The position numbers and the translations under genes were made by a program. Below are positions 48,391 to 59,888 of a stretch of 64,000 bases of DNA, in pieces. Source of the stretch: Euglena gracilis (lineage: Eukaryota > Euglenida > Euglenophyceae > Euglenales). Under the pieces are notes generated by a model. It saw only the letters and a program-made list of their open reading frames with translations. It was not told the origin of the DNA and searched no databases. Location: NCBI GenBank assembly GCA_039621445.1, contig CP154955.1, positions 42,741,540 through 42,805,539 of the forward strand, given 5' to 3'. Numbering within the stretch: the stretch's first letter is position 1; each line of letters opens with the position of its first letter.

Positions 48391-51300
48391 GTGGGGGCCT
48401 TCTCCAGCGCTCCCCGCCCCTTCAGTGAAGCGCCAATGCTGAATTCTGCTCCAATGAAGTGTTGATCTGCTTGTGCCCCCGACAGTTTAGCATGGTGGTG
48501 GAAATTTGAAAAATCGATGCAGATGTCGCGGCCCCCTGAAGACAAATGGTGACCCTGCCGTTTGCATGAAACGCCACGTGAGCAAATCCCGCTTGTGGTT
48601 TCATCGGTTACACAATTTCGGCGGCATGGCACACTTATTTTTGCATTCATTTTTTTCATTTTATTTTTTATGTTGTTTTTTGGTCGGCGTGCGCAAAAGC
48701 GCCTGCGTAGCAAACCGAGCCGGGAGACTGACCATTTCGCATTCCCGGTGTGGCATTCGGGACCAGTTCACTGGGGCGGAAAGGGGCCCCGGCCGCGCCA
48801 GACCAGCGGGATCGGCGGCGGGCCCAGCGGCTGCGGGTGGGCCCGGCGTCGCGGCGGCCGCGGGCCGGGCCGAGGCTGGCGTGAGGGGCGGGCGGCGCGG
48901 CGGGCCGGGTTTCGTTTTGGGGAACGCGCACGTTGGGGTGGGGAGGGCAGGGCCTATTTATTCCACCCGGACCCCCCCCCCCCCGGCCCAAAGAAGAAGG
49001 ACCGACCTCCCCCAACCCTGACCCTGCCCCGGAAATGGCAGGGTCCCATAAATTGGACCCCCCCCCCCTGGATTAACTACGTTTGGTTCTGGGGAGTTGT
49101 GCCCCCTCCCCCCGGGCGCCGAAAGCGCCGGCGCTCGAAAATGGCATTGTCAAGGGGGGATGGTTGGCTTGGTTGGTGGGGCCCAAAACCAACCCGGCGT
49201 TCCCCATGGCACAAGGCGCCCCACCCAGGCTTGGTAAAAAGAAGCTTGCAGAGGAGACTGGCACTTGACCCAGAGCTGTATTTTTTACCGGCAAGCAGCC
49301 TTTCGTTTGGAGAGGTTGAACGTGAACGTGAACGCCGCACCGCTCCACATTTTGCCCTTGTGAGGCCCGACTCTCACCCCCCTCCACCTGTAACACAAAC
49401 TTCCTGGGCTGCAAGCATAGTTTTTTGAGAAAACCAACTCCTGCCCCTCCGGTGGAGTGGCCCCCCCCACCGTGTTTTGCATTCCTCTCCCCTCCAATGC
49501 AATTCCCCCCTGCAGCTGGTGAACGCACCCCATCAGCCAAGATAAGGATTGATTTTGAGGCAGGAGGTCCCTTGTACACCAATTGATTGATGGATTCCCA
49601 ATGGGGGAGGGGTGACCATCAAAACTTTGGCTGAGGGAAAGGTCTTTGAAAGGTCTCACAAGGTCTTTGTGCTTCGCCCTCGGTGTCCCTTCCTCCCTTG
49701 TCGGTTTTCCTCGAGGGAGTACGAGTCTGGGTGGGAATGTCTGAACTGGGTTCAAAAAATTCGTCAGATGATGCCTGGCGGGGGGGACCACCCTGCTGAA
49801 GGATGTTCTGGAGAAGCATGCAGGCTTTACCCCCCCTCCGACCCCGGCGCCGGGGCCCGGAAAGGTCCATTTTCAATGAAAATTTTCTGGCCCCCCCCGA
49901 CCCCTATCCCCCCCGGGGGGTGTGCCTGTTAGGGGGGAAAGCAGCCACGTCGTCACGTCGGAGAAGCTTCAGCAGTCAACTCCGGCGAAAATGGGCACTA
50001 AGCGGGACCTCCTAACCCAGCGCGCCAAAACAATCACAACAAACCGCCGGCAAGCAAGGCATGGCCTCAAAATGTCTTTGTGCTTCGCCCTCGGCTTTCC
50101 CAAAGCCCAAAAACCCAAAGGAAACCAAAATGACACATAATGGCTTGAAATAAAAAAATGTATATTCTCAAAAATGTCAAACAACGCCCCCAAAAAATGG
50201 GGGGAAAATGCCATGCACCAACCCAGTCCACTATTTTGCCCAGGTCATCGCAAAATGGCCCCAAATCAGCAAAAAAAAAATTACTCCAAAATGGCAAAGA
50301 AGGGTGTAATATTGGAGGTTTGTGGGACATGGATGCTGATTTATCCTAAAATCATCCTTCATGAAAAAAACAAAAAAAATGCAGAGAGCACCGGCTCTAA
50401 ATTAACCCTCCCAATTTGAAATGGGAAAAAAAATCCACAACACCAAAACGCGGAAGAAACCCTTTGGCCATTTGTAAACAGAAAATTCGCCTGGACGGCA
50501 TGGCCATATCCACAACCCAAACCACCTCCAACCCCGGCTATCAGACTCCATTGTGTCTCTCAGCACCCCCAGTGGTTGAAAGTTCACAATCGGCTCGTTT
50601 TAAATTTTTTTTGGAATGTTCCCGTTCGCTCGGTTACAGTGCCCCAATAAACTCCACACTGGGCAAACGAAGAGGTTCGCCTCAAGGATCAATTGTTCCT
50701 TCGCGCCATAGGCGATTTTTGTTTCTGCGTCACTCTGGCCAGCCAAAGCGACCTGCAGAACTCGGCAGCTGGCGAGGGCAACGCATGCCCGCTGGCTAGC
50801 CCGATACAAAGTCTAGCAACGTCAAAGAAGATGCATGACTTCCCAGGTGGGGCATTGCGTCCTCTAACCTACATCCACACACACACTCGCGTGCACGCGC
50901 GCGCGCGCACACGCACACACACATAGGCACACACATGCACACACCAACCCCCACAAAGAAAGGGGCAAAAATCAAAAAGCATGGGGACAAGATGAAAAAC
51001 ACGGGTGTCCCCCCAATTGTCCCACACCCAGGTTGAAACAAACAAACAAACAAAACCGCAACAATGCAAAGTTTGCCAAAAAAACAAAAACAAAAAAATC
51101 AAAAAGAAAAACCCAGTTGCATCCCATCCCCTTTGTGGAGACCCCCACCTAAACCCGTTCACCCTCCTTCAATTGAACCCTGGGGGGGGTTCCCGGCTGG
51201 AAAAAACCTACTGGTTGGCGGGACTGTACAGGAATGCTTTTACAGACTTATGGGAAGAAAATTGACACACAATTTGAGACATTAATGTGCAGTTTCATGC

Positions 51301-53800
51301 AATGGGGTTGTTTTGTAAATTAGAAATGGAATGTCCTTTTGCTGCAAAAACCTCGTCAAAACGTTCCAAAAACCCTGTCAAAACGTTCAGAAAATCCTGT
51401 CAAAAAGTTTCAGAAGCCCTGCCATTTCCTTGCGAGAGTCATTCAATCTGTTCCAAAAATAAGGGTGTCAGCTGTGTTGAATTGCAAATCTCTGAAACAT
51501 CGTTTGAGAAAGACGCCATGAGCAAAATGGAAGGGTTGAAGATAATGAGAAGGGAGAATAAATAAGGGCAAATGAAGTCGTCCGCAAAGCTTTCCTGAGG
51601 AATGGACAAACAAACGAGGGACAACGCAGTATTGGTTATGGTTTCAAAAAAAAACCCAGACGCTTTGCCAAACCCAGTAAATACTGTATTGGTCACACCA
51701 ACCACTCAGGCCAAACTGGCATAAATCAATAGATTTTCACAAAAAATTGCACCACCTTCGGCGCCAGGTGGGACACTTTGGTTCAGTCGATGTGCACGAA
51801 GCAATGGTGTGGTGTGGACTTGGCCGAAATGCAGGGGTGCTCCTCATGGGTTTACCTGTCAAACAAATGCCTTTCTCTTCCCACACGCAGCGAATCCCAA
51901 AATTCCTTTCCCTGCAGAGGACTTCCCAGCATGAAAGCAAAAGCCCAGTCGGGCCCACAATCACAACACCCAAAGGAGGTAAGATGGTGCTGGGCAAGGC
52001 CCGCACTGCCTGGACCACAAGACATGACCCAGGGCCTGGGTGGCTGGGACCATACATCTCGGAAAGGACCCGGGGGGCGGGGGGGGGGGGTTGGTCTCTG
52101 GGCTAGGGTTGGAAATTTGGGCTAGCTAGCCCAGGCTGCCTAAAGAAAGCTGCTAAACACACTTTTCAAAAAATGAGCATCTAACAACCCCCCAAAAACG
52201 CCCCAACCACCCGAAACACCATTTTTGGCCATTTTTGAGCGCCTGGGACACAGCCGCAGCTGGTTGGGATCTGCGTGGTTTGAGCGATGAAAACCGTTCC
52301 ACCTGCCGAGGGGTCCGCTCTGACTTTCTGGGTGTCTCGCTGAGAGCTTGAATGGATAATTTGCGCGGCAATTGGCATGCCGACTGCCCAGCAAACGTTG
52401 CCTTGGTGGTCACGCAAACTCCAAATGCACCTCAGAAACTGGGAAAATACTGGGAAAACAAATGGAGCTTTGTGAGGAACCCATTCCAAACGTGTTTTTT
52501 ACATGATTTTGCGCCCCCCCCCCCTGTCTAAGAACCCGAAAAGATAAGTAAGGAAGAATTGGGGGGGGGGGGGTTCTGTAACGTGGTCAGCAGGCGAAAA
52601 ATAAGACAATTCCATTTAACTTGGCCTGTGCGATTTAATGAAATATAATGTTATTCAACAAAAAAAATGTCACGTATTTCCACACAATTTCCACACAATT
52701 TTACAAAAATGACATTATTTCTGGAGAAATGGATTTATGTGGTCATACATGATTCTACAATTTTTAACAATTTTTTCACATTTTACATTTTTTTTTACAC
52801 TTTACATTTTTTACGACTTTACAATTCGCATTTCGCGAATAACCCAGGCATGGTGTGAAAATTCTTGAAGCTTTAGGGGGGAATTGCTATCGGAGGCCTT
52901 TGAAAGAAATGCGGAAAAAATGACATCAGGAATATAAACTTTTCTGCTGGAGGGGACTTAGAATCATAAAGGAAAAAAAATAGAAATTCTAAAAAATTTC
53001 ATAATTTTGGTCATTTTTCAAAACCGGCAAAAATGACAAAAACGTTGGTATCAGGTGAAATCTGGTCCAGGATGCTCAATTTTTCTAAGGCGAAATTATT
53101 TCGCAGCAGAAGGAAAACCAAAAAAGGCCAAAAAATTGCCAAACTTTGTCAAAATTTGGAAAATTTGGCAAATTTTCACAAACTTACAACAAAACTAACA
53201 AAAAAACACCTGGGTTCCTTTGTGAGGCGTCTGAGGAATGGCCGGAAGTTCGGCCCGGAACTTTCATTTCACCTTCCATCTCAGGTTCATGCGGAAAAAT
53301 TTCGGAAAGGGAAAAATTTGTGGAAATTGCGGAAGGATTGCGGAAATTGCGGAAGAACTGCAGATATCAAATTCCTCCCCTGAAGCTTTTGCAATGCATT
53401 CCACCTGAAGAAACTGCTGTGTGGCATCATCCCAGGTTGTAGATAGGCTTCGGATGCAGCAGAACGACAATGCAATGGCACTATGAAATTCAAAAGATTT
53501 CGAGGGAAAAAAGAAATTCGAGGGAAGAAAGAGGAAAGGTACGGCGATGCGTTCTGGGTGACTGGCGTTAAACCTTGGTCACCTTCGTCGACGGACCCTT
53601 TGCGTTGGTTGGATTCCATGGGCCAATTTTGACTGACTCAACAGCAGGACCTTCTTGCCGCAGTCCCAACAGTTTTGTCCCACCGCTGAAAAAGGATGAT
53701 TTTGGGTTGGAAAAATTGACTCCAACTGGAATTTCCCCGACTTACGCAGCAAAAATCCCAATTTTGTGGCCTAACCCGAAAAACACTCACCTCCCCCTGT
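48391..53800. other. mostly noncoding, scattered open frames
   Basis: The very GC-rich stretch 48775-48915 is open in several frames and undecided. From 49600 onward GC falls. Present are: two similar strings CTTTGTGCTTCGCCCTCGG (49663 and 50083), CA-rich runs at 50870-50945, an open frame at 51747-52106 on + that resembles nothing known, and A-rich exon-less sequence to 53560. Part of 52095-52260 is a copy of the 57970-58200 repeat. Confidence 0.4.
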
Positions 53801-53827
53801 CAACACCCCCCAAAGCCTGTCACCTTC

Positions 53828-54046
53828 TTGCCGCAGTGGGAAGAGTGGGCTGTGCTTCCGAAAATGGGAGGCTCAAAAAACCACAGTAAAAAGATCCTGA
53901 AAGTCAACGCCCACCACAGATTTCTCCGACACCTTCTCGTCGAGAGCGGGGCGCTCATGGTGGGCAGTTGGCAGGACAGCTGGCTCGAACGCATGGCACT
54001 GCTGCGGGAGCTATCGGCGACCTGCCACCCATACCAGGCTTGCTGA
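53828..54046 (+). CDS. candidate terminal exon, unknown protein
   Basis: The frame reads KILKVNAHHRFLRHLLVESG and SWQDSWLERMALLRELSA, ending at TGA (54044-54046). Composition is protein-like and unlike the flanking A-rich DNA. Upstream exon and 5' border were not found (an AG acceptor is possible at 53839, TTGCCGCAG). Confidence 0.45.
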   Translation: MPQWEEWAVLPKMGGSKNHSKKILKVNAHHRFLRHLLVESGALMVGSWQDSWLERMALLRELSATCHPYQAC

Positions 54047-54049
54047 GCC

Positions 54050-55827
54050 CCCGAGGGTTGGGGTTTGGTTAGGGTGGGGCAGCCACCACAGATTGGTGGG
54101 GGGGCACTTTTTCCCAGGGCCCAAACCCACCCACTTACTTTTTTTGAAAACCCACCCACCCACGACCCCCCCCCAGGGTCAACCACCCACACACCCGCCC
54201 AAAATCCAGCCAAAATTGGCTGAAGACGCTGAAAAAATTTCCGGCCCAGCCTTTGGCAAAGCAAAAACCTGACGCATGGTGCACCCAGGGGGTGGTGGAA
54301 TCCAGAGGGTGGAACCCACCCACCCACCCACCCGAAACCCCCCCCAGAGGTCACACAGGTGTTTAGTGAATGTATGTCGGAAACATCATGGGGGGGACCC
54401 CCAACACCCGTTTTCAAAATAGCAACAACTGCTAATTTTCCAAATGTGCCAGTTGGGTCAACTTTTCCCTTTGAAATCCAACTCCACCCTCAGGAATGCC
54501 TCCCCAACCAATTTTGAAAATTTTGTCACTTGTGCCCCCCTGCATTGTGAACCAGTTTGCTGCATTCATTGCACCATATATTTTTCATGCAAAAAAATGC
54601 GGAAAATTGAAAAGGAAAAAAAGGCAGAAATTGTGGAGAATTGTGGAAATTGCAGGAAGATTGCGATACCAGTCCCTCCCGCATTGCTGGTCAGCACCCT
54701 AAACAACTAAACAAGGTTTGGGGCTCAAACTTGAAATGCAAAAAAAAAAGAACAACCACCCCAAAAATTAGGCAAAACGCCCAACCAGGCCTGATGACCT
54801 TTAATCTGATGCCTTCACATGCCGACAGTTTTTCGTGCGTTTTGAGCAGTGGCATGGGTGAGGCCAATGGGCATGGTGGCCGACCCACGGGCCATGGTGT
54901 CCAGACTGAGGGCCATCTGGGAGGCCTCGGCCAGGGTGTCGAGCTGAGTGGCAGAACCATCCAGGTTGCAGATGGAGTCCAGGGGACAGACTCCGGGAGA
55001 CGCTTTGCCCTGCGACGAAGGAACGCCCTTCAGAAAAATGGAGACAATTTCAATGGAAATGCATTCATTTCGGCGGTTCAGTGGTCTGTTTTTTTTTGAA
55101 TCCATTTTTGACTGCGAAAATTTTGCCCAAATGACAATCAAACCCCCAAATGATGAACCTTCCCTGCACCCAACTTCGAGCGTCCAAATAATAAACTGAG
55201 GGGGTAGTTTGGGGGGGGGGTTCCCTTTGAGGTTTCCGTCTGGAACAAAATGTGATCAGAACATCATTGTTTTGTAAATGACAGGGTTTTCAAAAAAAGG
55301 TAATTTCAACAGATCATATGTGCGTTTGGCGACGTTGCTGTGATTAAAATTATCCTCACACTCCAACAGGACAAACCTGAGCTGTGATGGTGTGGTTCTG
55401 CAGGGAGAATTCGCAGGAATCGGAATCAGAAGCACTCTCTTGGCTGGCCAACTTTTCTTTCACAAAGTCGCCCACCTCCTCTGCCAGCATCAGGCACATT
55501 TTCCCCCTAAAAAGGAGCGGCCTTGCCTGACAGCTAAAACCGCGGGGGGAGACAACCCTCACCCACGCGCGCGCGTGTACACACACACAAACCCAAAACA
55601 AAACAAAAAATGCCACGTAGCTGTTTCAGGGAGAGAATTTCTTGAGGACCCTGGGGCTGGCTGGTTAAAAAAAATGCTGGATCACTGGACCCCTGGGGCA
55701 GGGTCGGGCAAGAAAGAAGCCAAACTTGCTGGACCCTAAGAGGGGGGGTGTGCACAGCCCGGCTGGGAGCTGCTGGCTGAAAAACAGGTGCTGGCTGTCT
55801 GGACCCCCCCCACAGGGGCCCCTGGCT
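54050..55827. other. no supported gene
   Basis: Contains CACCCACCCACC-type runs (54120-54350), A-rich sequence and a possible short coding-like stretch near 54790-55040 whose frames on the two strands compete. Nothing was assigned. Confidence 0.4.
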
Positions 55828-56222
55828 CAGGGTTCGATATAAGGACAGGTGGGGGGGGGGGGTCCGGACCCCCCCCCTGCGGGCCAGGAGGGGGGGGGGG
55901 TGGGAGGGGACACCCCCCCCCACCTAAACAGGTGCGCGGTCAGGGTGGCCGGAAATTTTTGACCCCCCAAAACGACCAAAAGTGCCATTTTGGGCACTTT
56001 TTTGGGCAAAAATGTGCCAAAAATGCAAAAAATTTTCGGCGCAAAGCGCCGGAGGAAAAAATTGGCCCTTTTTGGGGGGGGTCAATTTTTGCTCCCGAGG
56101 GTCGGTCCGGACCCCCCTTGCAGGTGGGGGGGGGGGGTGGTCCGGCCCCCCCCTGCGGGGGGGGGGTGGGGGGGACACCCCCCCCACCTAAACCATGTAC
56201 GCCCTCCTTATATCGAACCCTG
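55828..56222. mobile_element. 395-bp CAG...CTG element with exact 8-bp target duplication
   Basis: Ends CAGGGTTCGATATAAGGA and its inverse TCCTTATATCGAACCCTG match perfectly. The flanks are the identical octamer CCCTGGCT (55820-55827 and 56223-56230). Inside are paired G-run/TCCGG/C-run blocks and the shared AAAATGTGCC...CGGCGCAAAGCGCCG core. Identical ends and target copies indicate recent insertion. Outside any gene I can define. Confidence 0.93.
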
Positions 56223-57282
56223 CCCTGGCTTCAGGCATCGCCCACCCCAGGTCAAAAAAAAAAACGGCCTGGCCAGCATCTCCTTCAAGCGTTCCGTGTA
56301 AGCAACAGTAGTCTCTGGCATGTATTTGTATCTGCACAGCAGGGAAGGGTCTGAACCTTCGAGTCTCAATGGAACTGCAACAGCACTTCTGCCCAGAATC
56401 AATGTCCCAGACTCTTTCGAGCCACTGATGAGGGCCACTGATGGGGGGCTATTTGATTGGGGGGGGGGGCATTCCTCACCATTTCCCAACTGGCCCAAGT
56501 GAAGCCAGGGTTTTTTTTTTAGCTAGTGGGGGAGGGGTCCCCCCCCACCCACCCACCCCTGAGGGGGGGCCCGGGGGGATCAAGGTGTAGAAATGGGGTC
56601 GGGGGGGGCGGCCCCGAGATTTTGGAAATTTGTTTTGAAAAATGTGTAATTTACTCGACACATTCTCCGTGCTTTTTCAATTCTCACATTAAAAAACTCA
56701 ACTTTTCCTTGAACTTTCGGGGGTTGTTACCGTTGGACGTTGCCACCGTCTCGCAGCCCTTCGGACGGCCAAACAAGTCCAGAACTCACGGGTCGAAGGG
56801 GGCGAAAATCTTCCTTTTTCAATTGGGGGTCATTGTTTGTGAATATCCCCACTGCCGTCTCGCCCTTTGGTCTTTTGAGGAAGCTTTTTGGAAAAATGTA
56901 TTACCGTCCAGCCGCCCTTCGGGCAAATATGCATCACCATCCAGCTGCCCTTTTAGGTGGCAATACATTTTTTTGTTCCATGCAAAATGGCTCAGAGGGG
57001 GCGGTTTTTGGGAGGCAACTCTCATTGCCATCTCTTTTTTCGCATTTTGCACTCTTTTTTGAAATCCCAAAAACACAAAAGGCATCACCGTCTCTTGCCG
57101 GCCATTGGGCGGCTTGAAAGCTTCCAAACTGTGAGGTATTTCTGCCGTGAGTCAAAAATTGCCGCATTTTTTGTCACATTCAGTGCATTTTTTTCAAAAA
57201 ATGAACAGAAACACCTCCGAATGTCCCTGAAAACGTCAAAAAACGTCCCAAATTCAAAAAAAAATGGTGAAAACCGGTCAAA

Positions 57283-57393
57283 TCAAACCCTGACCCTAAC
57301 TCTAACCCTAACCCAAACCCTAACCCTGATCCTAACCCCAACCCAACCCTAACCCTCTCCTTCATCACCCTAACCCAACCCTAACCCACTCCT
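57283..57393 (+). repeat. degenerate interstitial telomere-like repeat (CCCTAA)n
   Basis: Irregular CCCTAA/CCCAAA/CCCCAA units in two groups, each followed by CTCCTTCAT. A shorter copy, CGTAACCCTAACCCTACTCC, lies at about 57706-57725. TTAGGG-type telomeres are known in euglenids; here the array is internal and degenerate. Confidence 0.85.
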
Positions 57394-57497
57394 TCATTAA
57401 CCGACTTGGAAAAAATTTCAGTGGCGGTCGGATGGCGAACAAGTGGGCTGCAGCCGGCTGTTCGGCCAGCTGTTCAGAAACGTGATAAACTTGCCCC

Positions 57498-57651
57498 GAC
57501 AAGGTACCAGCGAACCCAAAGAGCCGCCCAACAAGGGAAAATACACACGGGGGGGGGGGGACCCTCGCTCTGCGCCTTCAGCGCCTCGCTCGGGTCCCCC
57601 CATGTTTTTAACCATAATTGGGCAGCTCTTTGGGTTCGCTGGGTACCTTGT
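57498..57651. repeat. inverted repeat of about 25 bp
   Basis: CAAGGTACCAGCGAACCCAA at 57500 (continuing AGAGC) is inverted near 57624-57651 as GCTCTTTGGGTTCGCTGGGT then ACCTTG. One extra G breaks the match. The loop is about 100 bases with a G run and CTCTGCGCCTTCAGCGCCTC. Lies between the two telomere-like tracts. Confidence 0.85.
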
Positions 57652-57969
57652 AGAGACCAATCTAACAACGTTCAGCAGGAAATGTTCTGCTGTGTGCATA
57701 AGAATCGTAACCCTAACCCTACTCCTTCAAATAACGTCAGAAAATCTTTTTGTCCACGGGAAAATGCCATTAACAAATTTTTTTGCAGGGCGTCTTCGGT
57801 GCCCTAGTGGACTGGCGGGCAGGCTCCCGCTCCCCCCCCCCCGGCCTCCACCCCCGCCCCCCCAATAAAAAATCCCCTCGTGTGAGCAGCAAGGACGGCC
57901 ATGCGTCATATTGTCGCCAGGTCGACCCACCTTACAGGTATATGCTAAACATACATCTCTTTAAGGACC

Positions 57970-58260
57970 CCGGGGGGGTTGCTGGGGTAGGGCTAGAAAT
58001 TTGGGCTGGCTGCCCCCCCCGGGGGGGGGGGGGGTGGGGGCTGGACCCCGGCTGGACCCGAACCGGGGCGAGCTGGACTGAAATCGGAAAAATGCCCAAA
58101 AACGACCTGCAGAACACAGTTTTGAAAAAATGGTGCATCTGAAACCCCCAAAAATGCCCCAAACGCCCCCCAAACCCCATTTTTGGCCACTTTTGAACAC
58201 AGTTTTTCAAAAAATTTCGGCGCTTCGCACCGAAAAATTTGGGGCAGGACCCCCAAAAGG
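57970..58260. repeat. repeat shared with 52095-52260
   Basis: Both begin near GAAATTTGGGCTRGCT and share CATCTRAMAACCCCCAAAAA and CCCCATTTTTGGCCA. This copy also contains the hairpin TTTCGGCGCTTCGCACCGAAA (58215-58235). Confidence 0.75.
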
Positions 58261-58400
58261 GGGCTGGCTAGCTAGGGCTAGCAGCACCCCCCCCCCGGGG
58301 GGGAGGGGGCTCCTGCGGCTGGGCTGGGCCCAAATCGGGGCTGGCTGTAGCCGCCCCCCCCCCGGGGGGGGGTTCGCAAAACCTTAGGGAGATGTACCAA

Positions 58401-58637
58401 CACCCCCCCCCCTATTTGGCCGCCCTCCGGGCGGCCCGGACCCCCCTGCTGGCCAATTAGGGGGGGTTACCCCTAACCCCCCCCCTAATTGGCCACCTGG
58501 ACCCCGTCCTTCATAGTCGCGAACCCCCGTAAACACCCGAATAAAGGCATTTTCCCTTGAAATGAGTAACCCCCCCCCCCCCTAATTGGCCACCTGGGCT
58601 CTGGCCAATTAGGGGGGGGGGACAAATAGGGGGGTCA
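58401..58637. mobile_element. nested C-run/TAATTGGCC inverted repeats
   Basis: Three blocks of CCCCCCCTAATTGGCC and its inverse GGCCAATTAGGGGGGG, with outer ends CCCCCCTATTTGGC and ACAAATAGGGGGGT. Similar in plan to 62411-62622. Confidence 0.65.
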
Positions 58638-59888
58638 CATTATGATGCTAAAATGCGCTTCTTTATGTTCCACAGGGTTTGGCAAGGGTTTGGATGCTTC
58701 TGCAATGGAAAACCATAGAGGTCGTTTCTATTGACCACATGGTCGGTAACAAACAGGTCGGGCCGAACATGGTCGGCCCGACCTATAGTCAAAAGTCCTT
58801 TGAAAGGGGGGGGGTAATGCGGTTCATTGGCTATTCTTATCGACCCCCAGAGGTCGGCCCGACCTCCGGGATCATCATAGCCAATCATCCGCCTGGGGCC
58901 AGGCATTGTCAAGGATGTCGCCCCCCCCCCCGAAAAATTACTTCTACACCCCTGGGGGGATCCCGGGGACCCACTCAATTTTCCCTGAAAAAGGCCAAAA
59001 CCGCGAAAAATGTAAAAATGTATTGATGATTGAAAAAATGTATTGATGTATTAAGAAATGTAAAAATAGCACTTTTTCAAAAAATTTGGGTGCCTTGGGC
59101 GCTGAAAAGTCAAACCCACCCCCCCCCCGGGTTACCCCCCACCCACCCAACCTGCCCCCCTCCCTCCCCCCCGGGGTCCACAACTTAAAGAAAACCCCCT
59201 GAATGCAACAGCTTTCCATGAATTGGGCATTCTCTCTGTTGATGCTGTTTGGATACATGATAAAATTACCACCCAAAAAGACCCCATGAAGAATGTCCTC
59301 CTGAACAGCTCTGGGCATCGGAAAATATTTTTGTCCACAAAGGTTCAAACAGCTAAATTTTCATGCAAAATTTTGTTCAAGCAGGTGCAGGTTGTCCAGG
59401 CAGAAAAAAAGGAAATAAATGGGGTGAAGCAGGTCACTGGGGTAACTGGCTTCCCAATTTGCAAGAAAGTGGAAAAAATGAACGAGCTCGACCCCTCCCC
59501 CCCAGACTGGTAAAAAATCTTCCTCCGGCGCTGTGAGCCTGAGGTGGAAAATAGGTTTTAATGTGTGTTCTCAGTTGATTTTGTTCCAAAAAAAAAATCC
59601 AGAAATGGGTATTTTTGGCCAGCTTTGGGGGAACGAAAAATTTATGTGCATCTCTTCGCAACGGTTATTTTTTTCCCACAAGCCAGCCCTTCTTGCAGAC
59701 CCGGGGGGGGGGGGGCAGTAAGACTTCTGCTATCCGAATTTGGACAAGCTGCAGCCCCCCCCCCCCGCAGTGTGAGATGAAGACAACAGCAATGGGTGAA
59801 AAAAAAAAAAGGACAGACAACTGAGAGACATCAGAAGCAAAAGACACAACACAACACAATACAGACACAGAACACAAGCATAAAATAC

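Noticed and set aside
57283-57393. Chromosome end
   Set aside because: Units are degenerate and unique sequence continues for 6 kb beyond.
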